Shown here in pieces: positions 1 to 6,001 of a DNA stretch of 6,767 bases; position 1 is the first letter of the stretch, and each line of letters starts with the position of its first letter. The notes under the pieces were generated by a model. It was not told the origin of the DNA, searched no databases, and worked only from the letters and a program-made list of their open reading frames with translations. This DNA comes from Mycoplasma sp. CAG:611 (GTDB lineage: Bacteria > Bacillota_I > Bacilli_A > RF39 > UBA660): contig HF999801.1 in the NCBI GenBank assembly GCA_000434175.1, positions 28,505-35,271 of the forward strand, in the 5' to 3' direction. The position numbers and the translations under genes are program-made.

Positions 1-72
1 TTAGTTACATGTACTTGGGGGACAAAAAATAAACAAACTGTTGTAATTGCAGAATTAATAAATAAAGAATAA
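1..72 (+). CDS. C-terminal end of a possible sortase-family protein (partial)
   Basis: Frame 1 is open from the window edge to TAA at 70-72 and gives 23 residues, starting LVTCTWG and ending AELINKE. The LVTC stretch followed by a short turn and a beta-strand-like VVIAEL matches the end of sortases, where the TLxTC motif carries the catalytic cysteine of the transpeptidase that links surface proteins to the cell wall. The catalytic arginine expected about ten residues after the cysteine is not seen; only lysines occur there. The assignment therefore rests on one short motif. The 5' part lies outside the window. The next gene begins 11 bases after the stop on the same strand, suggesting one transcript. 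Confidence 0.45.
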   Translation, partial: LVTCTWGTKNKQTVVIAELINKE

Positions 73-83
73 AAGAAGGGAAG

Positions 84-803
84 ATGAAAATTATGGAAGA
101 TATAACATTTTTTGAAAGAATAAAATTACTTTTTTCTCTAATTTCATCTTCACCTTTTTTTGTTATAATTTTATTTCTTTTAATCGCAGCTACATTAACT
201 CTTGTTTTATCTAAAAAATCAAATAATAGAAATTTAAAAATAATTGTAACAGTTTTATATTTTATATCATTTATATTAATTATATTTAACTATGGTAGTT
301 CATTTACTAAATTTTTTGATAATTTAGTAACTAAATTATTTACTTATTTATACTTTCCAAGTATTATTGCGTATTTATGCTTAATGATTATTGGAATACT
401 TATTTTAGTAAAAATGATTTTAAAAAAAGAAAAATCTAAATTTATAGTTATTAGTAATGTAATGTTATTTACTATATCAGTTTTATTATTTGTTTTATCT
501 ATTGATATTATAGTAAAAGGAAATATTGATATATTTGAAAAAACATCAATATATAATAATGAAACATTAATGGTATTAATTCAAGCTAATACAACAGTAT
601 ATTTAATTTGGTTTATAACATTACTTATAAAATATTTAGCAAATAAAATAATAAAAAAATTAGATTATGAAGAAAAACCTAAAGAAGATAAAGAAGAAAT
701 AAAAGAAGTTAGATATTTAACAGATGAAGAATTTAATGCTTATTTTGAAAATTATAAAAAGAAACATGAAGCATTTGAAGAAATAAAGAAATTAATAAAT
801 TAA
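84..803 (+). CDS. Unrecognised membrane protein with five predicted transmembrane helices
   Basis: The protein has 239 residues and I do not recognise a family. Hydrophobic segments lie near residues 25-43, 51-70, 88-112, 120-144 and 165-186. The last 50 residues are highly charged (many Lys and Glu) and look like a cytoplasmic helical or coiled tail. No catalytic motif is visible. The start is uncertain: a GAAGGG ribosome binding site at 75-80 is only 3 bases from ATG 84 but 12 from the in-frame ATG 93 (Met4). Neither spacing is ideal. The gene sits 11 bases after the sortase-like end, so it may be co-transcribed and act at the cell envelope, but that is inferred from position only. A hairpin terminator follows the stop codon. 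Confidence 0.8.
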   Translation: MKIMEDITFFERIKLLFSLISSSPFFVIILFLLIAATLTLVLSKKSNNRNLKIIVTVLYFISFILIIFNYGSSFTKFFDNLVTKLFTYLYFPSIIAYLCLMIIGILILVKMILKKEKSKFIVISNVMLFTISVLLFVLSIDIIVKGNIDIFEKTSIYNNETLMVLIQANTTVYLIWFITLLIKYLANKIIKKLDYEEKPKEDKEEIKEVRYLTDEEFNAYFENYKKKHEAFEEIKKLIN

Positions 804-815
804 TGAATTGATTTT

Positions 816-843
816 AAAGAAAGTTTGCTTGACTTTCTTTTTT
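816..843 (+). terminator. Rho-independent terminator after the membrane protein gene
   Basis: AAAGAAAGT (816-824) pairs perfectly with ACTTTCTTT (832-840) around a seven-base loop, and a run of six T ends at 843. The stem is AT-rich and so only moderately stable, but its place 12 bases after the stop codon and the T-run fit an intrinsic terminator. Its 3' arm contains part of the -35 box of the next promoter. Confidence 0.7.
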
Positions 844-857
844 AATACTTATATAAT
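829..857 (+). promoter_or_regulatory. Sigma-A-type promoter of the permease/ATP-grasp operon
   Basis: TTGACT (829-834) and a perfect TATAAT (852-857) are separated by exactly 17 bases. Transcription would start near 864, giving a short leader of about 24 bases before ATG 888. That leaves no room for a riboswitch. The -35 box overlaps the loop and 3' arm of the preceding terminator. Confidence 0.8.
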
Positions 858-887
858 TATAAATGCTTATTAAGTGGAGATGATTTT

Positions 888-1721
888 ATGTTAGATATTA
901 TAAAAGATACTTTAATAGATGGAATAAAACTATTACCATTTTTATTTATTGCCTTTTTAATTATTGAATTAGTAGAGCATAAATTAAGTAATAAAACTCA
1001 AAAAATAATTACAAAGTCAAACAAATATGGGCCTGTTTTAGGAAGCTTATTTGGAGCTTTTCCTCAATGTGGTTTTAGTGTTTTAGCTACTAATTTATAT
1101 GTAACAAGAATAATTAGTTTAGGAACGCTTATAGCTATTTATTTATCTACTAGTGATGAGATGTTACCTGTTTTATTATCACATAATGTTGATATTAATT
1201 TAATATTTAAAATTCTTATTATAAAAATATTTATTGGTATGTTTTGTGGAATAATAATAGATTTCATTATAAGGAAAAAGAAAAAAATAAATAATTTAGA
1301 TTATCATATATGCAATGAAGAAAACTGTCATTGTGAAAAGAGTGTATTTGTTTCTACAATTATTCATACTTTAAAAACATTTTTATTTATTTTGGTAATA
1401 ACTTTTATTATGAATATTATTTTTGAATATTTAGGTCATAATTATTTATCAAAACTATTACTTAAAAATAGTATTTTTAGTCCTTTTATTACAAGTTTAA
1501 TAGGACTTATTCCTAATTGTGGATCTAGTATTCTTCTTACAGAATTATATTTAAAAAATGCAATTGATTTTGCATCATTAATTTCTGGACTTTTAGTTAA
1601 TAGTGGTATAGCTATAATTATATTATTTAAATCAAATAAAAATATGAAAGAAAATATAAATATTTTAATTTTAACTTATTTAATATCAGTAGTAAGTGGA
1701 ATTATTTTATATTTATTGTAG
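888..1721 (+). CDS. ArsP-like putative heavy-metal exporter permease
   Basis: The integral membrane protein has 277 residues and resembles the putative 10-TM heavy-metal exporter group (ArsP_2 type, sometimes annotated as arsenic efflux or manganese transporter). It has two similar halves, each with a glycine-rich helix carrying Pro-x-Cys-Gly-x-Ser: PQCGFS at 59-64 and PNCGSS at 209-214. Each half continues with a TxLY/TELY segment and a further helix. This internal duplication is typical of permeases with inverted halves. The central cytoplasmic loop holds a Lys-rich stretch (129-134) and a Cys/His cluster at 140-149 (H140, C142, C147, H148, C149) that could bind a metal. The ribosome binding site GTGGAG (874-879) is 8 bases from ATG 888. 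The substrate is unproven; metal or metalloid export is inferred from the family and the cysteines. The ATP-grasp gene follows after 7 bases. Confidence 0.75.
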   Translation: MLDIIKDTLIDGIKLLPFLFIAFLIIELVEHKLSNKTQKIITKSNKYGPVLGSLFGAFPQCGFSVLATNLYVTRIISLGTLIAIYLSTSDEMLPVLLSHNVDINLIFKILIIKIFIGMFCGIIIDFIIRKKKKINNLDYHICNEENCHCEKSVFVSTIIHTLKTFLFILVITFIMNIIFEYLGHNYLSKLLLKNSIFSPFITSLIGLIPNCGSSILLTELYLKNAIDFASLISGLLVNSGIAIIILFKSNKNMKENINILILTYLISVVSGIILYLL

Positions 1722-1728
1722 GTGCTTT

Positions 1729-2661
1729 ATGAAAAATCTTCAAAGAATAATAAAACAAATAGCATTAGAAAATAATTTATCATATGAAGTATTATCGTGT
1801 GATTTAATAATTAAATTAACAAAAGATAATAAAATTAGGTATATAAATGGTTATAAATTTGGTTTAAATAGTCATTCTTTAGGGTTAATCTTAGATGATA
1901 AATATGCTACATATGAATTATTAAATTCTTTAAATATTAAAGTTTGTAAACATCATATTTTATTTAGACCAAATAATCATAATTCTTATGCTAAAAACTA
2001 TAATAGTTTTAAATATTGTTATGATTTATTTTTAAAATATAATAAAAATGTTATTTTAAAAGTTAATAATGGTACATGTGGTGATGGAGTATATCATATT
2101 ACTACTAAAAATAAATTAAAAAAAATATATAATTATTTATTAAAATATAATTTTTCAATTAGTTTATGCCCTTATTATAATGTAAAAAATGAATATCGAG
2201 TTATTTTACTAAATAATGAAATTAAAATAATATATGAAAAAATTAATCCTGTAGTAATAGGTAATGGTAAAGATAAATTAATTGATTTATTAAAAGAGTT
2301 TAATATAAATTATTTTAGTAATAAAAATAATTTAAAGAAAAAAATTAATTATAATAAGATATTAAAAAATAATGAAGAGTTTATTTATGATTTTAAATTT
2401 AATTTATCTAAAGGTTCAATAATAAATGAAGATATTTTAAAAGAAACAAAAACTATTGTTAGTAAGATGGCAAAAGATGTTAGTAAAAAGATAAATTTAG
2501 GTTTTGGTAGTATTGATATTATTAAAACTATTGATAATAAATATTATGTTTTAGAAATTAATTCAGGTGTTATGATTGAAAACTATATAAAATTAACTTC
2601 TGATGGTGTTAAAAAGGCTAAAAAAGTATATGAAGAAGCAGTTTTAGAAATGTTTAAGTAA
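1729..2661 (+). CDS. ATP-grasp ligase of the cyanophycin/glutathione synthetase type
   Basis: The predicted protein has 310 residues and ATP-grasp signatures in order: the LGLILDDK segment (51-58) and the first lid; the ATP-binding strand and glycine loop VILKVNNGTCGDGVY (108-122); EYRVIL (155-160) followed by PVVIGNGKDKLIDL (174-187), matching the PxxxGDGxxTIxxL of cyanophycin synthetase and bifunctional glutathione synthetase; NLSKGS (225-230), matching NxSxGG; and the metal-binding end FGSIDII...VLEINSGVMIENY (259-286). Such enzymes join a carboxylate to an amine using ATP. The substrate cannot be read from the sequence. The start is ATG 1729, with AGGTG at 1720-1724 overlapping the permease stop; a GTG at 1696 in the same frame would overlap the permease by 26 bases and has no better site. 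Co-transcription with a metal-type permease suggests a role in a metal-binding or thiol peptide, or in the envelope. This is inference only. Confidence 0.8.
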   Translation: MKNLQRIIKQIALENNLSYEVLSCDLIIKLTKDNKIRYINGYKFGLNSHSLGLILDDKYATYELLNSLNIKVCKHHILFRPNNHNSYAKNYNSFKYCYDLFLKYNKNVILKVNNGTCGDGVYHITTKNKLKKIYNYLLKYNFSISLCPYYNVKNEYRVILLNNEIKIIYEKINPVVIGNGKDKLIDLLKEFNINYFSNKNNLKKKINYNKILKNNEEFIYDFKFNLSKGSIINEDILKETKTIVSKMAKDVSKKINLGFGSIDIIKTIDNKYYVLEINSGVMIENYIKLTSDGVKKAKKVYEEAVLEMFK

Positions 2662-2696
2662 AAATGTAAGATATTTTTAAAATCTTTCATTTTTAT
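2661..2696 (+). terminator. Probable weak terminator after the ATP-grasp gene
   Basis: AAAATGTAAGAT (2661-2672) and ATCTTTCATTTT (2682-2693) form a 12-bp stem with one mismatch around a nine-base loop, followed by TTTTATTA-like sequence. The left arm starts on the last base of the TAA stop. The stem is AT-rich and the T-run short, so termination may be partial. Confidence 0.5.
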
Positions 2697-2706
2697 TATA
2701 AATTTA

Positions 2707-2715
2707 TGATATAAT
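2707..2715 (+). promoter_or_regulatory. Extended -10 promoter for murG-murB-divIB
   Basis: TGATATAAT contains TATAAT (2710-2715) with the TG of an extended -10 element one base upstream. No good -35 box lies 16-19 bases upstream (the best is TTTCAT at 2685-2690, spacing 19), which is normal for extended -10 promoters. Transcription would start near 2722, about 30 bases before the murG start. Confidence 0.6.
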
Positions 2716-2751
2716 TAAATAAATAAATAAATATATTATATGAGGTGTGTT

Positions 2752-3825
2752 ATGAAAGTAATTATAACAGCAGGAGGAACTGGTGGTCATATATATCCTG
2801 CGATATCAATTATAGATAAAATAAAAAAAATGGATAAATCTTGTGAAATATTATATATAGGAACAACTAATCGTATGGAAAAAGATATTATTCCTAACAT
2901 GAATATAGATTATGAAGGAATAAAAATAAATGGTTTAAGTAAAAATCCTATTACTTGTCTTAAATGTTTAACAAGTACTTTAAAAGGAATAGATAAATGT
3001 TCTAAAATAATGAAAAGTTTTAAACCAGATGTCGTTGTTGGAGTAGGAGGATATGTTACTGTTCCTGTTGTTTTAGCAGCACATAAACTTAATATTCCAA
3101 TTATTTTACACGAACAAAATAGTGTTCCTGGAAAAGCAAATAAATTTTTAAGTAAATATGCTAATGTTGTATGTGTATCTATAAAAGATACTTTAAAATA
3201 TTTTAAAAATGGTGTATTTACAGGCAATCCAAGAAGTGAAGTTGTTTTAAATTCTAAGATTGGTGATAAAAGTAAATATAATTTAAATAATAATAAAAAA
3301 CTTGTTCTTATAACAACAGGATCTCTTGGAGCAAGTTCAATAAATGATAAAATAGTAGAAAATAAAGAATTATTTATGAAAAAAAATTATGAAATACTTT
3401 TTGTAACAGGTAATTCTTCTTATGATGAAATAAATTCTAAAATAGGTAAAAGTTCTAATATAAAAGTAGTTCCTTATATTAAAGATATGCCTGAAGTATT
3501 AAAATTTACTGATATAATCATATCAAGAGCAGGAGCAACAACAATTTCAGAAATTTTATCTTTAGGACTTGTTAGTATTCTTATTCCAAGTCCATATGTT
3601 GCTAATAATCATCAATATTTAAATGCTTTATCATTAAAAAATAACGATGCATGTATTTTAATTGAAGAAAAAAATTTTGATGTTAAAAAATTAATAAATG
3701 AAATAGATATTTTATTAAAAGATAAAAAATTATATAATAAGATAAGTAGTAATGCTAAAAAATTAGGAGTAAATAATAGTGCTACTTTAATATATGAAGA
3801 AATAAAAAAATTAACAAATAATTAG
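2752..3825 (+). CDS. murG: MurG, UDP-GlcNAc:lipid I N-acetylglucosaminyltransferase
   Basis: MurG adds GlcNAc to undecaprenyl-PP-MurNAc-pentapeptide (lipid I) at the inner face of the membrane and makes lipid II. The 357 residues show the family marks in order: the N-terminal G-loop AGGTGGHIYPA (7-17), GVGGYVTVP (97-105), HEQNSVPGKAN (120-130), GNPRSEV (158-164), the second G-loop TTGSLGASSIN (188-198), the UDP-sugar-binding RAGATTISE (259-267) and NNHQYLNA (285-292). Length is usual for the family. ATG 2752 is chosen because GAGGTG (2742-2747) lies 4 bases before it; the in-frame ATG at 2740 overlaps this site and would add only four residues (MRCV). murB follows after 11 bases. The preceding gene is not ftsW/spoVE or murD, so this set is separated from the early part of the usual cluster. 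Confidence 0.96.
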   Translation: MKVIITAGGTGGHIYPAISIIDKIKKMDKSCEILYIGTTNRMEKDIIPNMNIDYEGIKINGLSKNPITCLKCLTSTLKGIDKCSKIMKSFKPDVVVGVGGYVTVPVVLAAHKLNIPIILHEQNSVPGKANKFLSKYANVVCVSIKDTLKYFKNGVFTGNPRSEVVLNSKIGDKSKYNLNNNKKLVLITTGSLGASSINDKIVENKELFMKKNYEILFVTGNSSYDEINSKIGKSSNIKVVPYIKDMPEVLKFTDIIISRAGATTISEILSLGLVSILIPSPYVANNHQYLNALSLKNNDACILIEEKNFDVKKLINEIDILLKDKKLYNKISSNAKKLGVNNSATLIYEEIKKLTNN

Positions 3826-3836
3826 AAGGTGAAAAA

Positions 3837-4742
3837 ATGTTAAAACTTGAAGAAATTATAAATTTACTTGAGAATGATGGAGATATAAAAGAAAATGTTA
3901 GTTTAAAAACACTTACAACTTTAAAAGTTGGAGGAATAAGTAAATATGTTTTCTATCCTAAGGATGTTACATCTTTAAAAAAGGCATTAACTTTATTTAA
4001 AGAAAACAATATAAATTATAAAATATTTGGAAATGGTTCTAATATTATTCCTAGTGATAAAATATATGATGGAGTTATTATAAAATTAAGTTCATTAAAT
4101 AATTTAAAAATAAATGATGAAGTAATTGAAGTAGAAGCAGGTTATAGTTTAATGAAATTAGCTAAAGAAGTTATTAAACTTGGACTTAGTGGTTTAGAAT
4201 GGGCAAATGGTATTCCTGGTACAATTGGGGGAGCAGTTTATATGAATGCTGGGGCTTATAAACAAGATATGAGTTTTGTGTTAGAAAAAATTACTGCTCT
4301 TGATGAAAATATGAATATAGTAACTTTAAATAAAGATGAATTAGATTTTAGTTATAGGCATTCTAGATTAATGGAAGAAAATCTTATATGTTTAAGTGCT
4401 ACTTTAAAGTTAGAAAAAAAAGATATTTCTTTAATCGAAGAAGTTGTTAATAAAAGAAAAGAAAAAAGGATGGAAACACAACCACTTGAATATCCATCTG
4501 CAGGGTCTGTTTTTAGAAATCCTTTTAATGATTTTGCGGGAAGATTGGTTGAAGAATGTAATTTAAAAGGTAAACAAATCGGGGGAGCAATGATAAGTTT
4601 AAAACATGCTAACTTTATTATAAATAAAGATAATGCAACAGGGAAAGATGTTTTAGATTTGATAAATTTAGCTAAGAAAGAAGTAAAAGAAAAATTTAAT
4701 ATAGAGTTAAAACAAGAACAAGAGTTATTTAATTTTGATTAA
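3837..4742 (+). CDS. murB: MurB, UDP-N-acetylenolpyruvoylglucosamine reductase
   Basis: This cytoplasmic FAD enzyme uses NADPH to reduce UDP-GlcNAc-enolpyruvate to UDP-MurNAc. At 301 residues it has the length of the Bacillus-type (type II) enzyme. FAD-binding segments include TLKVGG (28-33), FGNGSNII (64-71) and GIPGTIGGAVYMNAGAY (125-141). The catalytic set is visible: Arg174 in SYRHSR (172-177), the proton donor Ser224 in PSAGSVFRNP (220-229) and probably Glu294 in LKQEQE near the end. HANFIIN (257-263) is the conserved C-terminal motif. The ribosome binding site AAGGTG (3826-3831) begins directly after the murG stop codon and is 5 bases from ATG 3837, which indicates co-transcription and possible translational coupling. 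Confidence 0.96.
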   Translation: MLKLEEIINLLENDGDIKENVSLKTLTTLKVGGISKYVFYPKDVTSLKKALTLFKENNINYKIFGNGSNIIPSDKIYDGVIIKLSSLNNLKINDEVIEVEAGYSLMKLAKEVIKLGLSGLEWANGIPGTIGGAVYMNAGAYKQDMSFVLEKITALDENMNIVTLNKDELDFSYRHSRLMEENLICLSATLKLEKKDISLIEEVVNKRKEKRMETQPLEYPSAGSVFRNPFNDFAGRLVEECNLKGKQIGGAMISLKHANFIINKDNATGKDVLDLINLAKKEVKEKFNIELKQEQELFNFD

Positions 4743-4754
4743 AAAGAGGTTTAT

Positions 4755-5426
4755 ATGAAGAAACAAAAGAAAAAGGTAAAAAAGGGATTTATTAAGTTTT
4801 GTGTAATTATTTTAATTCTTTTTGGTATTGGAAACTTAGTTTATTATGGATTTGGTCCTAATATTAAAAATATTTATGTTTTAAATAATAATTATTTAAG
4901 CGATCAAGAAATAATAGATATCGCAGGATTAAATGATTATCCTAATTTTTATAAAGTATCATCAAATTCAATAAAAAAGAAATTAAAAAGTAATATCTTA
5001 GTAAAAGATGTTAAAATTAAAAAAAGACTATTTAATAAATTATATATTTATGTAGATGAATATGAAATATTATTTTATAATCAAAATACTTCTAAATACG
5101 TTTTAGAAAATAAAAAAGAAGTTTCATTAAATGGTATTGTTGTTCCTACTTTAATTAATTATGTTCCTGATACAAAATATGATATTTTTGTAAATAAATA
5201 TATTTTGTTAGATAATAAAGTAAAACAAAAAATATCAGAAATAAAATATGATCCTAATACAATTGATGAAGATAGATTTTTTCTTTATATGAATGATGGT
5301 AATTATGTTTATATAACTTTAACAAAGATGGAACTTTTAAATAAATATAATGACGCTATAACAAAATTTGAAGGAAAAAAAGGTACATTATATTTAGACT
5401 CAGGAAATTATTTTGAAATTAGATAA
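4755..5426 (+). CDS. divIB: Cell division protein DivIB/FtsQ
   Basis: DivIB/FtsQ is a single-pass membrane protein of the divisome that works with FtsL and DivIC at the septum. The 223 residues show the usual plan: a very basic cytoplasmic N-terminus (KKQKKKVKK), one transmembrane helix at about 12-32, a POTRA domain at about 37-104 (starting IKNIYVLNNNYLSDQEI, then ILVKDVKIKKRLFNKLYIYVDE), and an extracellular beta domain to the end. It is somewhat shorter than the B. subtilis protein and lacks a long C-terminal tail. The site AGAGGT (4745-4750) is 4 bases from ATG 4755, and murB ends 12 bases upstream. The order murG-murB-divIB is that of Bacilli. Sequence similarity in this family is low, so the call rests on topology, the POTRA pattern and position. 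Confidence 0.9.
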   Translation: MKKQKKKVKKGFIKFCVIILILFGIGNLVYYGFGPNIKNIYVLNNNYLSDQEIIDIAGLNDYPNFYKVSSNSIKKKLKSNILVKDVKIKKRLFNKLYIYVDEYEILFYNQNTSKYVLENKKEVSLNGIVVPTLINYVPDTKYDIFVNKYILLDNKVKQKISEIKYDPNTIDEDRFFLYMNDGNYVYITLTKMELLNKYNDAITKFEGKKGTLYLDSGNYFEIR

Positions 5427-5432
5427 AACATC

Positions 5433-5461
5433 TTGAAAAAAATTAATAATTGGGTTATAAT
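5433..5461 (+). promoter_or_regulatory. Promoter of the tRNA-Arg gene
   Basis: TTGAAA (5433-5438) and a perfect TATAAT (5456-5461) are spaced by 17 bases. Transcription would start near 5468, about 15 bases before the mature tRNA. No intrinsic terminator is seen between divIB and this promoter, so divIB transcripts may also read into the tRNA gene. Confidence 0.75.
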
Positions 5462-5482
5462 TAACTAGTAATTGTTAATTAT

Positions 5483-5559
5483 GCGCCCATAGCTCAATTG
5501 GATAGAGCGTTTGGCTACGGACCAAAAGGTTAGGGGTTCGACTCCCTTTGGGCGCACCA
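5483..5559 (+). tRNA. tRNA-Arg (anticodon ACG), CCA encoded
   Basis: The 77 bases fold into a full cloverleaf. Acceptor GCGCCCA (5483-5489) pairs with TGGGCGC (5549-5555), the D stem is GCTC/GAGC (5492-5495/5505-5508), and the anticodon stem TTTGG/CCAAA (5510-5514/5522-5526) encloses CTACGGA with anticodon ACG at 5517-5519. The five-base variable loop is AGGTT, and the T stem AGGGG/CCCTT surrounds TTCGACT. Discriminator A and CCA are encoded (5556-5559). ACG needs A34-to-inosine editing to read CGT, CGC and CGA. Nearby genes mostly use AGA/AGG for Arg, with only a few CGT or CGA codons. Confidence 0.97.
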
Positions 5560-5571
5560 TTTATAAAAAAT

Positions 5572-5605
5572 AAAAATAGTTAGCAGATAATGCTAACTAT
5601 TTTTT
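5572..5605. terminator. Strong bidirectional terminator between tRNA-Arg and the small minus-strand gene
   Basis: AAAAATAGTTAGCA (5572-5585) pairs perfectly with TGCTAACTATTTTT (5591-5604) around a five-base loop, GATAA. T-runs follow the core stem on both strands, so it should end transcripts from the tRNA/divIB side and from the opposing 54-residue gene. The stop codon of that gene (5593-5595) lies within the stem. Confidence 0.85.
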
Positions 5606-5757
5606 GTTGATATTATTTTTACTTTGCTTTTTCCTTTTAGTACATTGTTACTCCATTTGAAGGGAACAACACCACTTAAGGCTTCTTTCATGCTTATTGT
5701 ATTTCGAGGTTGGTTAAAGAATCCTTTTGGAAATTTAGAACATTCTTTTTTTTGCAT
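5593..5757 (-). CDS. Unrecognised 54-residue basic protein
   Basis: Reading the minus strand, ATG at 5757-5755 opens a frame of 54 codons closed by TAG at 5595-5593. I do not recognise the family. The protein is basic and soluble, with no membrane segment. Notable stretches are FFNQPRNTISMKEAL (13-27), SGVVPFKWSNNVL (28-40) and a Lys-rich end. AAGAGGTG (plus-strand 5770-5763) is a good ribosome binding site 5 bases before the ATG. A near-consensus promoter lies about 60 bases further upstream and a strong terminator overlaps the stop. This complete set of signals, with normal codon use, makes it a real gene in spite of its length. It sits between the tRNA and a truncated nuclease gene, which suggests an accessory insertion next to the tRNA. 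Confidence 0.75.
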   Translation of the reverse strand: MQKKECSKFPKGFFNQPRNTISMKEALSGVVPFKWSNNVLKGKSKVKIISTKNS

Positions 5758-5822
5758 ATAAACACCTCTTTTTTATAATTATACACTAAATTTAATATAA
5801 AATGTATAAACAATTGTTGTAT

Positions 5823-5851
5823 ATAATATCATTTAACTGTAATTTTGTCAA
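5823..5851 (-). promoter_or_regulatory. Promoter of the small minus-strand gene
   Basis: On the minus strand, a perfect TTGACA (plus 5851-5846) is followed after 17 bases by TATTAT (plus 5828-5823), preceded by the TG of an extended -10 element. Transcription would start near 5816 and give a leader of about 60 bases. The palindrome AACAATTGTT (5809-5818) covers the likely start site and might be an operator, though it is short. Confidence 0.75.
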
Positions 5852-6001
5852 TTAACTTAAGTTTTTGTTTAAACTTTTGAAATAGGGAAGTTACTTATCG
5901 AAGCACAAGGAGGGGAAGAACATGATACTTATGGTAATAAGCTTATAAAAACTTGGAGTGTAGAATTAACAGAAAAGTTTGGTAAAGGTTATGATGCCAG
6001 C

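Noticed and set aside
1696..1728. GTG 1696 as start of the ATP-grasp gene
   Set aside because: It would overlap the permease by 26 bases and encodes hydrophobic residues unlike the family start; ATG 1729 has AGGTG just upstream.
2910..3227. 105-codon open frame on the minus strand
   Set aside because: It lies wholly inside murG, has no ribosome binding site, and its translation has no recognisable features; murG is certain.
5458..5481. Inverted repeat TAATTAAC/GTTAATTA between divIB and the tRNA as a terminator
   Set aside because: The stem is all but free of G+C, has no T-run after it, and overlaps the tRNA -10 box; chance pairing in AT-rich DNA is more likely.
5809..5818. Palindrome AACAATTGTT at the start site of the small gene as an operator
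   Set aside because: Only 10 bp and AT-rich; such palindromes are common by chance here. Mentioned under the promoter but not claimed as a site.
5907..5966. Strong-looking AAGGAGGGG ribosome binding site before ATG 5922
   Set aside because: The purine run encodes Gln-Gly-Gly-Glu of the nuclease domain, and the ATG opens a frame of only eight codons (stop soon after 5943) out of phase with the nuclease.
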